A stretch of 43,437 nucleotides of DNA from Deltaproteobacteria bacterium (lineage in GTDB: Bacteria > Desulfobacterota > GWC2-55-46 > UBA9637): contig JAUYHF010000049.1 of assembly GCA_030690165.1 (NCBI GenBank), forward strand, positions 1 to 43,437, read 5' to 3'. The first letter of the stretch is position 1, and every line of letters begins with the position of its first letter. The notes under the pieces are model-generated. The model was given only the letters and a program-made list of their open reading frames with translations, was not told where the DNA came from and made no database searches. Made by a program: the position numbers and the translations under genes. Shown here piece by piece: positions 1 through 9,327 of this stretch.

Positions 1-1
1 A

Positions 2-133
2 AGGAGAAGGACAAGACCTATGGGTGTGTTCAGCGACAGAACGAGTATGGAAAGAATACTGTATGCTGTATTTACCTATGAAAACAAAAAGGAGGGAACT
101 AATACCCCTTTCTTACTGACACATAATAATTGA
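2..133 (+). pseudogene. C-terminal end of an IS256/mutator-type transposase
   Basis: The reading frame open from base 2 to the stop at 131-133 encodes about 43 residues containing RRRTRPMGVFSDRTSMERI and ending TPFLLTHNN. The RRRTRPMGVF...S.ERI block followed by a short hydrophobic and polar tail is what I remember from the C-terminus of IS256-family (mutator-type) transposases. The gene is cut by the left edge of the window, so I cannot tell whether the full element is intact. It points towards the tRNA-Leu and tig genes, so an insertion sequence borders this conserved block. Family assignment is by recall of the motif. Confidence 0.6.
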
Positions 134-155
134 CATTACCCCCTTTTTTTATTGT

Positions 156-184
156 TTGACTTTGATTGTCTGCTAACCTATATT
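156..184 (+). promoter_or_regulatory. Sigma-70 type promoter for tRNA-Leu and tig
   Basis: TTGACT (156-161) is separated by exactly 17 bases from TATATT (179-184). This is a near-consensus housekeeping promoter, predicting a start near 191, about 60 bases before the tRNA. It is the only good candidate between the transposase tail and the tRNA-Leu/tig genes. Confidence 0.55.
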
Positions 185-253
185 ATTAGCAAGTGAGGAA
201 ATAATCTAATGGATGTTTGTCCCTCTCCCATACACCCTAACCCATGTATTTAT

Positions 254-336
254 GCGAGGGTGGCGGAACTGGCAGACGCGCCAGACTTAGGATCTGGTGG
301 GCAACCATGGGGGTTCGACTCCCCCCTCTCGCACCA
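254..336 (+). tRNA. tRNA-Leu (anticodon UAG)
   Basis: Acceptor arm GCGAGGG (254-260) pairs with CTCTCGC (326-332) with one G-U pair, followed by discriminator A and an encoded CCA (334-336). The anticodon stem CCAGA/TCTGG encloses loop CTTAGGA, giving anticodon TAG, which reads CUA leucine codons. A T-arm GGGGGTTCGACTCCCCC is present, as is the long variable arm expected of a class II tRNA. It lies 30 bases before the tig start and probably shares its promoter. Confidence 0.95.
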
Positions 337-366
337 AATATAACACATATCAAACAAGGAGGTTCA

Positions 367-1662
367 ATGAAGGTAACAATCGAAGATTTAAGCCCTGTAA
401 AAAAGAAGATAATGGTGGAGCTTCCATCCGAGGATGTTGACAGGGAGTTTAATGCTGCATACAAAGAACTTAAAGAGGGCGCTTCCATCGACGGTTTCAG
501 GAAAGGAAAGGCGCCAAAGGCAGTATTGGAAAGCCGTTATAAGGACAGTGTGCTTGGAGGGGTTGGTACAAAGCTTATTGAGAACTCATATCAAAAGGTT
601 ATCGAAGAAAAAAAACTGTCTCTTGTCGCGCAGCCTGAAATAGAGGTTATTAGCAGCATAGAAGAAGGACAGCCCTTTTCATACAACATGACTCTTGAAA
701 TAAAGCCTATTGTAAATGTTGAAGGTTATATCGGCATAAAACTTAAAAGAGAGAGAGTAACAGTTGGGGATGATGATATAGAAAAAGGCATGGAGCTGTT
801 AAGGGAAAGGAGCGCCTACGTTAAAGAGGTTGAGCGGCCTGCGCAGGATAGGGATTTGGTTATTATGGGTTTTGAGGGGTTTTATTCAGACGGCAAGCCT
901 ATTGAAAGTACGAAGGCATCCGATTATCCTGTGGTAATTGGCACGCATGCCCTTTCCCCTGCCATTGAGGACGCATTAAAGGGGATGAAAAAGGGGGATG
1001 AAAAAGAGATTAAGATGCCACTCCCTGAGGGATTTAAACATGAAAAGCTTGCAGGCAAGGAGGTGGTTTTTAAGGTAAAGGTTAAGGGGGTAAAGGAGAG
1101 GATATTGCCCGCCATTGATGATGAATTTGCAAAGGATTTAAAATTTGACAATATTGCCCAGTTAAAGGATAGGGTAAAAGAGGGCCTAACGCGTGAGAAA
1201 GAGGGTGTGGAAAAGGAAAGGCTTAGAAAAGAGGCTATTGATAAGCTCATTGAACAGAATAAGTTTGACGCCCCACCTTCGCTTGTGGCGAATTATTTGC
1301 AGTCATTTGTCTCAAAGGATCTGGAGAGGATAGGAAAAGGAAATTTAGGGCCGGAGGAGCTTTCAGAGATGGAGACGAACCCTGAAAAACTGAAAGAGAA
1401 TTATGCTGTAGTGGCGGATGCAAGGGTCAAGGGAGAGATGATATTGGATGCCATAGCAAGGCAGGAAAATATAACCGTTTCGGAAGATGAGATAAATTTG
1501 AGGATAAAGGCAATGGCCGCTCAACGTCATCAAAGTGTTGATGAGTTTAAAAAACAGCTTGCGGAACATAAAGCTGAATCTATGGTGGCAGTAGGAATGC
1601 TGGAGGAAAAGGTGTTTGATTTTATCATGGCAAAGGCTGATATAACGGTGGAGACAAAATGA
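367..1662 (+). CDS. tig: Trigger factor (ribosome-associated chaperone and peptidyl-prolyl isomerase)
   Basis: 431 residues. Trigger factor docks at the ribosome exit tunnel and shields nascent chains in the cytoplasm. The ribosome-docking signature GFRKGKAPK is at residues 43-51, the FKBP-like isomerase domain lies roughly at 155-245, and a long helical C-terminal domain follows, all at the usual family length. I chose ATG 367 because AAGGAGG sits just upstream and the protein then begins [13 protein letters not shown]. The same frame is open back through the tRNA-Leu gene, which cannot be coding. The stop overlaps the clpP start by four bases (ATGA), so the two are translationally coupled. 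Confidence 0.96.
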   Translation: MKVTIEDLSPVKKKIMVELPSEDVDREFNAAYKELKEGASIDGFRKGKAPKAVLESRYKDSVLGGVGTKLIENSYQKVIEEKKLSLVAQPEIEVISSIEEGQPFSYNMTLEIKPIVNVEGYIGIKLKRERVTVGDDDIEKGMELLRERSAYVKEVERPAQDRDLVIMGFEGFYSDGKPIESTKASDYPVVIGTHALSPAIEDALKGMKKGDEKEIKMPLPEGFKHEKLAGKEVVFKVKVKGVKERILPAIDDEFAKDLKFDNIAQLKDRVKEGLTREKEGVEKERLRKEAIDKLIEQNKFDAPPSLVANYLQSFVSKDLERIGKGNLGPEELSEMETNPEKLKENYAVVADARVKGEMILDAIARQENITVSEDEINLRIKAMAAQRHQSVDEFKKQLAEHKAESMVAVGMLEEKVFDFIMAKADITVETK

Positions 1663-2255
1663 CGCTTATCCCAATGGTGGTTGAGCAGACAGGCCGCGGT
1701 GAGCGGGCCTATGATATTTATTCGAGGCTGTTAAAAGAAAGGATAATATTTCTTGGCACAGCTATTGACGATGATGTGGCTAATCTTGTAATAGCCCAGA
1801 TGCTTTTTCTTGAATCAGAGGACCCTGACAGGGAGATACATCTTTATATAAATTCGCCCGGCGGGATTGTAAGCGCGGGGATGGCGATATACGATACAAT
1901 GCAGTATGTTAAACCAACGGTTTCAACAATGTGTATGGGGCAGGCGGCGAGCATGGGAGCCCTTCTTCTTGCAGGAGGGGCAAAGGGTAAAAGATGCGCC
2001 CTTCCCCATTCAAGGATTTTGATACACCAGCCGCTTGGAGGCGCGCAGGGGCAGGCGACTGACATAGGCATTCAGGCAAGGGAGATATTAAGACTCAGGG
2101 AAGAGCTGAATGAGATACTCGCAAAGCACACCGGCCAGCCGATTGAGAAGATAAGCAGAGATACTGAGAGGGATTTTTTTATGACTGGCGGGCAGGCAAA
2201 GGAATATGGTATAATCGATGCGGTAATAGAGAAGCGGGCAACTCTCAAAGCGTAG
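1659..2255 (+). CDS. clpP: ATP-dependent Clp protease proteolytic subunit ClpP
   Basis: 198 residues, the normal ClpP length. ClpP forms the double heptameric serine protease barrel that degrades substrates unfolded by ClpX or ClpA. The catalytic serine is Ser98 in GQAASMG, the histidine is His123 in ILIHQPLGG, and the aspartate lies in the RDTERD motif at about 167-171. The start overlaps the tig stop, and clpX follows 22 bases after the stop. This tig-clpP-clpX-lon order is common in bacteria and marks a proteostasis operon. Confidence 0.97.
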   Translation: MTLIPMVVEQTGRGERAYDIYSRLLKERIIFLGTAIDDDVANLVIAQMLFLESEDPDREIHLYINSPGGIVSAGMAIYDTMQYVKPTVSTMCMGQAASMGALLLAGGAKGKRCALPHSRILIHQPLGGAQGQATDIGIQAREILRLREELNEILAKHTGQPIEKISRDTERDFFMTGGQAKEYGIIDAVIEKRATLKA

Positions 2256-2277
2256 ATTATATCTGGAAGGAGGCTGT

Positions 2278-3540
2278 ATGGCAGATAAAAAAAGAGGAGA
2301 TTCGACCCTGATCTGTTCGTTCTGCGGTAAAAACCAAGCTGAGGTAAAAAAGCTGATCGCCGGTCCAATGGTCTATATATGCGATGGGTGTGTGGAGTTG
2401 TGCAATGATATAATCGGCGAAGAATATGACAAGGAAGAAGTCCTGCATGCCAGGGAACTGACGATTCCGAAGCCTGCGGAGATAAGGAAGATATTGGATG
2501 AACATGTTGTAGGACAGGATAGGGCAAAGAAGATCCTCTCTGTCGCGGTCCATAATCATTATAAAAGGATTGAAAGCAGGGAGAAGAAGTTCAATATGGG
2601 CGGCGTTGAACTTCAGAAAAGCAATGTACTTCTGCTCGGCCCGACCGGCTCAGGCAAGACACTTCTTGCCCAGACCCTTGCAAAGATATTAAATGTCCCG
2701 TTTACCATAGCCGACGCCACAACCCTGACAGAGGCGGGTTATGTAGGCGAGGATGTTGAAAATATAATCTTAAGCCTTTTGCAAAATTCCAATTATGAAA
2801 TAGACAAGTGCCAGAAGGGGATTGTCTATATTGATGAGATAGACAAGATATCAAGAAAGTCCGACAATCCGTCTATTACAAGGGATGTCTCAGGCGAAGG
2901 GGTTCAGCAGGCGCTTTTAAAGATAATTGAGGGGACTATCGCAAGCATCCCCCCAAAGGGCGGCAGGAAGCATCCCCAGCAGGAATTCCTTCAGGTTGAT
3001 ACAACCAATATACTTTTTATATGCGGCGGCGCCTTTACCGGATTGGAAAATATCATTCAGCAGAGGATAGGCAAGAAGACCGTTGGTTTTGGCGCGGATA
3101 TAAAAAAGAAGGAAGAGCGGCAGGTAAATGAACTCCTCCGCGAGATAGAGCCTCAGGATCTGTTAAAATACGGCCTGATACCTGAATTTGTCGGAAGGCT
3201 GCCTGTTGTAGCTGTTCTGGATGAACTGAATGAGCATGCCCTTATTAAAATACTGACAGAGCCGCGCAATGCGCTTGTCAAGCAGTATCAAAAGCTTTTC
3301 GAACTTGAGAATGTAAAGCTTAATTTTACAGACAGCGCCCTTGCGGCAGTTGCAAGGGAGGCAATGAAAAGAAAAACTGGCGCCAGGGGGCTTCGGGCCA
3401 TTCTTGAAAACGCCATGCTGGATGTAATGTATGAGATGCCGTCGCAGGCTAATGTAAGGGAATGTCTTGTGAATGAAGATATGATACTTGGCAGGGGAAC
3501 TCCGATAATGGTTTACGAGAAAAAGGCAGAATCAGCATAA
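2278..3540 (+). CDS. clpX: ATP-dependent Clp protease ATP-binding subunit ClpX
   Basis: 420 residues, the typical length. ClpX is the AAA+ unfoldase that recognises tagged substrates and threads them into ClpP. The N-terminal zinc-binding domain uses Cys13, Cys16, Cys35 and Cys38. Walker A GPTGSGKT is at residues 121-128, Walker B is in YIDEIDK, and the GYVG pore loop is in [15 protein letters not shown] tripeptide in KKTVGFGAD is the expected ClpP-docking loop. The start ATG has AAGGAGG nine bases upstream. It lies between clpP and lon on the same strand. Confidence 0.97.
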   Translation: MADKKRGDSTLICSFCGKNQAEVKKLIAGPMVYICDGCVELCNDIIGEEYDKEEVLHARELTIPKPAEIRKILDEHVVGQDRAKKILSVAVHNHYKRIESREKKFNMGGVELQKSNVLLLGPTGSGKTLLAQTLAKILNVPFTIADATTLTEAGYVGEDVENIILSLLQNSNYEIDKCQKGIVYIDEIDKISRKSDNPSITRDVSGEGVQQALLKIIEGTIASIPPKGGRKHPQQEFLQVDTTNILFICGGAFTGLENIIQQRIGKKTVGFGADIKKKEERQVNELLREIEPQDLLKYGLIPEFVGRLPVVAVLDELNEHALIKILTEPRNALVKQYQKLFELENVKLNFTDSALAAVAREAMKRKTGARGLRAILENAMLDVMYEMPSQANVRECLVNEDMILGRGTPIMVYEKKAESA

Positions 3541-3573
3541 AGACAGTGATTAAAGATTGTCTGGGGGTGAATA

Positions 3574-6021
3574 ATGTTTTTTAAAGACAATAAAGATATG
3601 GATGAGAAAATAAAAGAGATGTCGGTTCCGCTTATACCTTTGCGGGATATAGTAGTTTTTCCGCATATGGTTGTGCCGCTTTTTGTAGGTAGGGATAAGT
3701 CTGTAAAGGCGCTGGAGCTTGCCGTGTCGCAGGATAAAAGCATTCTGCTTGCGGCGCAGAAAAAGGCAAAGACAGACGACCCGGCAGAGGGAGATATTTA
3801 TGAGATTGGAACCATTGGCAATATACTGCAACTTTTGAGGCTGCCTGACGGAAGCGTAAAGGCGCTTGTGGAAGGTGTGAAAAGGGCAAGGATAAAGGAA
3901 TTTATTCCTTCAAAGGAATGTTTCATAGTTAAGGTTGATGAAATAGCAGAAGAGGTAGATGATACTGTAGAAACAGAGGCGCTTATAAGGAATGTAGTCA
4001 AGGCCTTTGAGGTATATGTAAAACTCAACAAAAAGATACCTCCTGAGATGATTATGTCAGTGTCTTCAATTGATGACCCAGGCAGGCTTGCAGACATCAT
4101 AGCCAGCCACCTCCTGATAAAACTCCATGATAAACAAGCCCTTCTGGAACTTGCAAATGCCACACACAGGCTTGAAAGACTCTATGGTTTTATGGAGGGC
4201 GAGATAGAGATACTTGAGGCTGAGCATAAGATAAAACAGCGCGTCAAAAAGCAGATGGAGAAGACGCAGAAAGAGTATTATTTAAGCGAGCAGATGAAGG
4301 CTATCCAGAAGGAACTTGGCGAGAAAGATGAATTTAAGGGCGAAATGCAGGAACTGGAAGAGAAGATAAAGAATAAGAAGTTCTCCAAGGAGGCCGCAAA
4401 AAAGGCCAAGCAGGAATTAAAAAAGCTCAAGTTTATGCCGCCTATGGCCGCTGAGGCCACAGTGGTTAGAAACTATCTGGACTGGTTGTTATCCCTTCCG
4501 TGGGCAGAGGTGACAGAAGAGGAAAAGGATATAAATGAAGCGGAGAAGCGCCTTGAAGAAGACCACTATGGCCTGAAACAGGTCAAAGAGAGGATTGTTG
4601 AACATCTTGCTGTCCATGGCCTTGTAGAGGAGATGAAAGGGCCGATATTGTGCCTTGTGGGGCCGCCTGGGGTCGGAAAGACCTCATTGGCTAAATCCAT
4701 TGCGAGGGCGACAAACAGAAAATTTGTCCGCTTATCCCTTGGAGGGGTAAGGGATGAGGCTGAGATAAGGGGGCACCGCCGGACATATATAGGCTCTATG
4801 CCAGGCAGGATAATCCAGTCTTTAAAAAAGGCAGGCGCAAATAACCCTGTTTTCTTATTGGACGAGGTTGATAAGATGTCTACAGATTTTCGGGGCGACC
4901 CGGCGTCTGCGCTGCTTGAGGTTTTGGACCCCGAACAGAACCATACCTTCAACGACCACTATCTTGACTTAGACTATGACCTTTCAAAGGTAATGTTTAT
5001 AACCACGGCAAACAACCTTCAGGGGATTCCGTATCCTTTATTGGACAGGATGGAAATAATAAGGATAGCCGGCTACACAGAGATGGAGAAGGTCCACATT
5101 GCCAAAAGATTTCTTATGCCGAAACAATTAAAGGCGCATGGTCTTTCTGACACGAATCTTGAAATCCCCGACGGCGCGGTTATGGCCATTATAAGAAGAT
5201 ATACAAGAGAGGCGGGTGTAAGGAATCTGGAGAGGGAGATCGCCTCTATTTGCAGAAAGGCTGCAAAGGAGGTTCTGCAAAAGGGCAAGGATATAAATAT
5301 AAGAGTATCTGCCAAAGGTCTTGCTAAATACCTTAGCATACCAAAATATAGCTATGGCAGAATGGAAGAAAAGGATGAGACAGGGGTTTCAACCGGTCTG
5401 GCATGGACAGAGGCCGGAGGAGAGCTTTTATCAATAGAGGTAACGGTGGTTCCCGGAAAAGGCAAACTCATCATAACAGGGAAACTTGGCGATGTGATGC
5501 AGGAGTCTGCCCAGGCAGCCCTGACATATATACGTTCAAGGGCGGATGTTCTTGGTATAGAAAAGGATTTATACCAGAAGGTTGATATACATATACATGT
5601 GCCGGAAGGCGCGATACCGAAAGACGGGCCGTCCGCCGGCATTGCAATGGCCACAGCGATTGCCTCCGCCCTTATGAAGGTTCCTGTAAAAAAGGATATT
5701 GCCATGACAGGCGAGATTACTCTTCGCGGAAAGGTTCTGCCTATCGGCGGTTTAAAGGAAAAGATCCTTGCCGCGCACAGGGGTTTGATACCAAAGGTCC
5801 TTGTGCCAAAGGAAAACGAAAAAGACATAAAAGATATCCCTTCAAGTGTTTTGAAAAAAGTGGAAATTATTTTTGTAGGGCATATGGATGATGTGTTAAA
5901 GGCCGCTCTTGTTCTGGAAAGGCCTGACGAGATATTTAAAAAGGCTCAGGAAAAGGATATATATCAAAAAGAAGGTATCTCTGGCACACCGGCGCAAAAC
6001 GAGGGGATTATCACCCACTAA
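3574..6021 (+). CDS. lon: ATP-dependent protease Lon (La)
   Basis: 815 residues, a full-length Lon of the LonA type. Lon is a cytoplasmic homohexameric protease that removes misfolded and short-lived regulatory proteins. The N-terminal substrate-binding domain starts [14 protein letters not shown], followed by a charged helical region. The AAA+ module has Walker A GPPGVGKT and Walker B FLLDEVDK, and the C-terminal protease domain carries the Ser687-Lys730 dyad (KDGPSAG and [10 protein letters not shown]). The spacing of 43 residues between the two catalytic residues matches the family. The start ATG follows a GGGGGTGA ribosome site, 33 bases after clpX. Confidence 0.97.
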   Translation: MFFKDNKDMDEKIKEMSVPLIPLRDIVVFPHMVVPLFVGRDKSVKALELAVSQDKSILLAAQKKAKTDDPAEGDIYEIGTIGNILQLLRLPDGSVKALVEGVKRARIKEFIPSKECFIVKVDEIAEEVDDTVETEALIRNVVKAFEVYVKLNKKIPPEMIMSVSSIDDPGRLADIIASHLLIKLHDKQALLELANATHRLERLYGFMEGEIEILEAEHKIKQRVKKQMEKTQKEYYLSEQMKAIQKELGEKDEFKGEMQELEEKIKNKKFSKEAAKKAKQELKKLKFMPPMAAEATVVRNYLDWLLSLPWAEVTEEEKDINEAEKRLEEDHYGLKQVKERIVEHLAVHGLVEEMKGPILCLVGPPGVGKTSLAKSIARATNRKFVRLSLGGVRDEAEIRGHRRTYIGSMPGRIIQSLKKAGANNPVFLLDEVDKMSTDFRGDPASALLEVLDPEQNHTFNDHYLDLDYDLSKVMFITTANNLQGIPYPLLDRMEIIRIAGYTEMEKVHIAKRFLMPKQLKAHGLSDTNLEIPDGAVMAIIRRYTREAGVRNLEREIASICRKAAKEVLQKGKDINIRVSAKGLAKYLSIPKYSYGRMEEKDETGVSTGLAWTEAGGELLSIEVTVVPGKGKLIITGKLGDVMQESAQAALTYIRSRADVLGIEKDLYQKVDIHIHVPEGAIPKDGPSAGIAMATAIASALMKVPVKKDIAMTGEITLRGKVLPIGGLKEKILAAHRGLIPKVLVPKENEKDIKDIPSSVLKKVEIIFVGHMDDVLKAALVLERPDEIFKKAQEKDIYQKEGISGTPAQNEGIITH

Positions 6022-6057
6022 ATGCCCAATTATACACAACGACATAAATAAATCCGC

Positions 6058-6181
6058 ATACAGAGCGTCAGAACAAAGCAGACCAAGGCGCGACGAAGCG
6101 AGGAGTGAGGCGTATTTTTAGCATACGCCGCAACGATGAGCGAGGAGCAACGCAGGTATGCGAAGTTATGACGCTCTGTAT
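6058..6181. repeat. Palindromic repeat element with perfect 13-bp ends
   Basis: ATACAGAGCGTCA at 6058-6070 is perfectly repeated in inverted orientation at 6169-6181. At the centre a second perfect stem, GGCGTAT (6109-6115) with ATACGCC (6123-6129), forms a short hairpin. The two arms each carry a similar AGCGAGGAG-containing block in direct orientation. The whole 124-base unit looks like a miniature repeat or structured RNA unit. It fills the gap between lon and the Nudix gene and contains no credible reading frame. Confidence 0.7.
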
Positions 6182-6187
6182 AGTCCT

Positions 6188-6215
6188 GTAGAGACGCATC
6201 GCAATGCGTTTCTAC
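6188..6215. repeat. Short palindrome (GTAGAGACGCAT type)
   Basis: GTAGAGACGCAT (6188-6199) is followed by loop CGCA and ATGCGTTTCTAC (6204-6215), a 12-base stem with one G-T wobble. I recall near-identical GTAGAGACGCAT palindromes scattered in many unrelated bacterial genomes. It lies just after the larger repeat and seven bases before the Nudix start codon. No T-tract follows, so it is not an obvious terminator. Confidence 0.6.
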
Positions 6216-6222
6216 TACCTAC

Positions 6223-6663
6223 ATGCAAAAACCCAGAAATCCCATCCCGACAGTGGACATTATAATCGAACTCAAAAAACAGGGCATTGCCCTTATAGAA
6301 AGGAAAAACCCGCCTTTTGGCTGGGCAATTCCCGGCGGCTTTGTGGATTACGGGGAGACACTTGAAGAGGCGGCAAAAAGAGAGGCATTGGAAGAAACCT
6401 CTCTGAATGTAAAGTTGAAGTGTCAGCTCCATTCCTATTCGGACCCAAAAAGGGATAACAGATTTCATACCGTCTCTACTGTTTTTGTTGCAGAGGCGGA
6501 TGGAACTCCAACAGCAGGGGATGATGCAAAAGGTATCGGCGTTTTTACAGAGGATAATTTGCCGGAGCCTCTGGCATTTGATCATAAGATGATATTGGAA
6601 TATTATTTCAGATGGAAAAGGGAGGGGTTTAAAGTATTTGAAATTGAAGGATTCAAATTGTAG
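6223..6663 (+). CDS. Nudix hydrolase
   Basis: 146 residues. Nudix enzymes cleave nucleoside diphosphates linked to another group, such as oxidised nucleotides or ADP-ribose, using Mg2+. The Nudix box runs from [17 protein letters not shown] through ALEETSL: G-x5-E-x7-R-E-A-x-E-E, with Ser where the usual Gly sits near its end. The N-terminal [11 protein letters not shown] strand and [12 protein letters not shown] suggest the ADP-ribose/8-oxo-dGTP type, but substrate cannot be assigned. The only ATG near the frame start lies right after the 6188-6215 palindrome and has no clear ribosome site. It is followed 21 bases later by the AMMECR1 gene. Confidence 0.85.
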   Translation: MQKPRNPIPTVDIIIELKKQGIALIERKNPPFGWAIPGGFVDYGETLEEAAKREALEETSLNVKLKCQLHSYSDPKRDNRFHTVSTVFVAEADGTPTAGDDAKGIGVFTEDNLPEPLAFDHKMILEYYFRWKREGFKVFEIEGFKL

Positions 6664-6684
6664 ATTTTAAATTAAAAATAAGCT

Positions 6685-7251
6685 ATGCCCCTTTCAAAAG
6701 AAGATAAATTGCTTCTCTTAAATATAGCAAGACAAACCATTGAATCCTGTATCAAGGCAAGAAAGATCCCATGTTTTGATGTGCAGAGCCAGTCATTGCT
6801 GGAAAGCCGCGGGGTTTTTGTTTGTATTAAGGAATCGGGGGAACTACGGGGATGCATCGGCGTATTCACATCAGATAAGCCTCTATATCTGACGGTAGTA
6901 GATATGGCTGTTTGTGCCTCTACCCAGGACCCCAGGTTTTCACCGCTAATACCTTCTAAACTTTCAAAAATATCCATTGAACTCTCATGTCTTACACCGA
7001 TGAAAAAGATAAAAGATGTATCCGAGATACAAGTAGGGAGGCACGGCATTTATATTGTCAAAGGATATTGCAGGGGCGTCCTTCTCCCCCAGGTTGCAAC
7101 AGAATGCGGATGGGACCGCGATACCTTTTTAGAACACACCTGCCTTAAGGCAGGCCTTCAACCCGGCTGCTGGAAAGAGAGCGGCGCTGATATATATACA
7201 TTTGAGGCAGAGGTGTTTGGGGAAGGAATGAAAACTGATCGCTGTCTTTGA
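6685..7251 (+). CDS. AMMECR1 domain protein
   Basis: 188 residues matching the AMMECR1 family, whose hallmark LRGCIGVF appears at about residues 53-60. It is followed by the DPRFSPL segment and a cysteine-containing C-terminal part (LLPQVATECGWD, FLEHTCLKAGL) also typical of the family. In bacteria these proteins often travel with a MEMO-like protein and a radical SAM protein; here it stands alone after the Nudix gene. The biochemical function of the family is not established. The stop codon ends one base before the 3' end of the tRNA-Ser gene on the opposite strand. Confidence 0.88.
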   Translation: MPLSKEDKLLLLNIARQTIESCIKARKIPCFDVQSQSLLESRGVFVCIKESGELRGCIGVFTSDKPLYLTVVDMAVCASTQDPRFSPLIPSKLSKISIELSCLTPMKKIKDVSEIQVGRHGIYIVKGYCRGVLLPQVATECGWDRDTFLEHTCLKAGLQPGCWKESGADIYTFEAEVFGEGMKTDRCL

Positions 7252-7343
7252 TGGCGGAGAAGGGGGGATTCGAACCCCCGGTAGAGTTTTACCCCTACAA
7301 CTGATTAGCAGTCAGCTGCCTTCAGCCGCTCGGCCACCTCTCC
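7252..7343 (-). tRNA. tRNA-Ser (anticodon GCU)
   Basis: On the minus strand the gene begins GGAGAGGTGGCCGAG, has an anticodon stem CTGA/TCAG around loop CTGCTAA (anticodon GCT, reading AGC/AGU), and a long variable arm. The T-arm is GGGGGTTCGAATCCCCC, and the 3' end is CTTCTCC plus discriminator G and an encoded CCA at 7254-7252. It is convergent with the AMMECR1 gene and abuts its stop codon. Confidence 0.95.
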
Positions 7344-7449
7344 ATACAATCCTTACAGTCTAAATACACATCAGCTTTTAATTTCTAACATTTTTTTTTA
7401 TTAAAGTCAAAATCTTTAAATTTTTTCCTTCACATTTTTTCCTTTTATC

Positions 7450-7478
7450 TTGATTAAGAGAGGGATGTGGGATAAAGT
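7450..7478 (+). promoter_or_regulatory. Putative sigma-70 promoter for the sensor kinase
   Basis: TTGATT (7450-7455), a 17-base spacer and TAAAGT (7473-7478) precede the kinase start by about 43 bases. Both hexamers match consensus at four or five of six positions. The rest of the 178-base gap after the tRNA-Ser is AT-rich and holds nothing else I can recognise. Confidence 0.35.
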
Positions 7479-7521
7479 TATTTTTTGTGAAGAAGGTATT
7501 CAGCAGAGGTATTATTAATAG

Positions 7522-9327
7522 ATGACTAAGATTAAGGCATTTATTTTTTCTTTAAGAGGTAAGGCAATTATAATCGGCACCTTTTTTGTAATTATTTTTA
7601 TGGGGGTTGCTGTCTATATCATCCTTTCGACCGAATGGTCCTATTATTTCAGAGACAGGGAGGATATGGCAAGGGTTCTGGCGGAAACCGCAGGGACAAG
7701 TTTTAGCAATACCATCCTCCATCAGGGAGTAGCCCCAGAGGGGACAAAGAATATTGACTATTATATACAAGACCTTTTAAGCAAAGAAAAGAGCATACTT
7801 ACAATCAGCATCTTTGATAATAATGGAATGCCCATAGCGCACAGCAACTCTTTTGAGCACAAAAAGTTTTATAAAGACGCAAGAGAGGTCATTGCGCATA
7901 AGTCTACATTTTTGCGTGAGATTAAGGATAAGGAGAGAGGGCCTGTTTTGGAAGCCATAACACCGCTGATGGCCGGCAAAAAAAGGCTTGCCACGTTAAG
8001 GATAGAGTTCTCCCTGAAGGATTTATATGACAGGCTGACCCTCCGCGCTAAGAATATGTTCCTCCGGACTCTGATTGCTATTTCAGGCGCAATCCTCTTG
8101 CTACACTTTGGGATTAACGCGATGTTAAAACCTGTAAGAAGGCTTGCAAAGGTAATGGACAACATAGACTATGGAAGGTATAAAAATATCCCTATTGTTC
8201 CGAGAAATGATGAATTAGGGGTTATAGAGCGCAGCTTTTCTTCAATGGTAAAAAGGTTAAAGGAGGCGGATATAAAGTGGGAAAATACCTTTAACTCCAT
8301 AACAGATATTATCTCCATCCATCAGATAGATTATAGGCTTGCTAAGGCCAACAGCGCCCTTGCCCTAAGGCTCAATACGACCCCTGAGGCTTTGGTGGGG
8401 ATACACTGCTGGGAAATATATGATAACTCTAAGCGGAAATGTGCTGACTGTCCCAATGAAAAGACATTAAAGACAGGCAAGCCGTCGGTGAGCGAAAAAG
8501 AATATCAATCATTAGGGGGAATATTTCTCTCGTCTACCTTTCCATACTTCAATGAAGATGGCAAAATGATAGGGACCATCCATGTTGCTAAAGACATAAC
8601 CCTTGAGAAGAAGCTGCAAGAGAGGCTCGTCAAGTCTGAGAAAATGGCCGCAATGGGGCAGATAGCGGCAGGTATTGCCCATGAAATCAATAACCCGTTA
8701 AACTCTATCACCGGTTATGTCTCCTACCTGCTGGAGGCGCGGGGCGAGGTCTCAGGAAAAGAGGAATTAGACAAAGTTCTAAAGGCAGCCATAAGATGCA
8801 AGGAAAGCGTAAGGAAGTTTTTAAACCTTACAAGGGAGACCCCTAAAAAGATGGAGTCTGTAAATGTAAAAGAGGTGATAGAAGACGTTCTTTCCATGTG
8901 CCACCATAGCATTTTCTCTCAAAAGATTAAGGTGACGAAAGAGATAACAGAGCAAGGCTTATGGGTAAAGGCCGATAAAAAGCAGATGGAAGAGGCCGTT
9001 GTAAATATAGTCATTAACGCCTGCCATGCTATGAAGGATGGAGGTGAGCTTACTGTAAAGGCCTATGAAGAAGGAGGCTCTGTAAAGATTGAGATAGCCG
9101 ATACCGGTTATGGAATAGCCAAGGATGCTATAGACAAGATATTTGACCCCTTCTTTACTACTAAGGAGCCGGGGAGTGGAACAGGCCTGGGTCTGGCAGT
9201 GAGCCAGACTATTATAAAAAACAACGGCGGAGCCATTGATTGCCATAGCACATTAGGGAAAGGCGCCGCCTTTATCATTATATTACCGGGGGATAAATAT
9301 GCCTTACAAAATTCTTATAGCCGATGA
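7522..9327 (+). CDS. Membrane sensor histidine kinase (HAMP-PAS-HisKA-HATPase, NtrB-like)
   Basis: 601 residues. A transmembrane helix at about 15-35, a periplasmic sensor region at about 36-180, a second helix at about 182-200, HAMP at about 200-252 and a PAS domain at about 253-365 lead into the kinase core. The phospho-accepting His387 is in GIAHEINNPL. The ATPase domain has the N box VNIVINACHAM, G1 DTGYGIA and G2 GTGLGLAVS. The PAS domain contains Cys296 and a Cys307-x2-Cys310 pair (KCADCP), which might bind a metal or sense redox state. The gene overlaps the downstream response regulator by 29 bases, so the two form a cognate pair. Confidence 0.9.
   Translation: MTKIKAFIFSLRGKAIIIGTFFVIIFMGVAVYIILSTEWSYYFRDREDMARVLAETAGTSFSNTILHQGVAPEGTKNIDYYIQDLLSKEKSILTISIFDNNGMPIAHSNSFEHKKFYKDAREVIAHKSTFLREIKDKERGPVLEAITPLMAGKKRLATLRIEFSLKDLYDRLTLRAKNMFLRTLIAISGAILLLHFGINAMLKPVRRLAKVMDNIDYGRYKNIPIVPRNDELGVIERSFSSMVKRLKEADIKWENTFNSITDIISIHQIDYRLAKANSALALRLNTTPEALVGIHCWEIYDNSKRKCADCPNEKTLKTGKPSVSEKEYQSLGGIFLSSTFPYFNEDGKMIGTIHVAKDITLEKKLQERLVKSEKMAAMGQIAAGIAHEINNPLNSITGYVSYLLEARGEVSGKEELDKVLKAAIRCKESVRKFLNLTRETPKKMESVNVKEVIEDVLSMCHHSIFSQKIKVTKEITEQGLWVKADKKQMEEAVVNIVINACHAMKDGGELTVKAYEEGGSVKIEIADTGYGIAKDAIDKIFDPFFTTKEPGSGTGLGLAVSQTIIKNNGGAIDCHSTLGKGAAFIIILPGDKYALQNSYSR

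Noticed and set aside
244-366. Longer tig reading frame starting upstream at 244
   Set aside because: It would translate through the tRNA-Leu gene; the AGGAGG site and protein family start support ATG 367.
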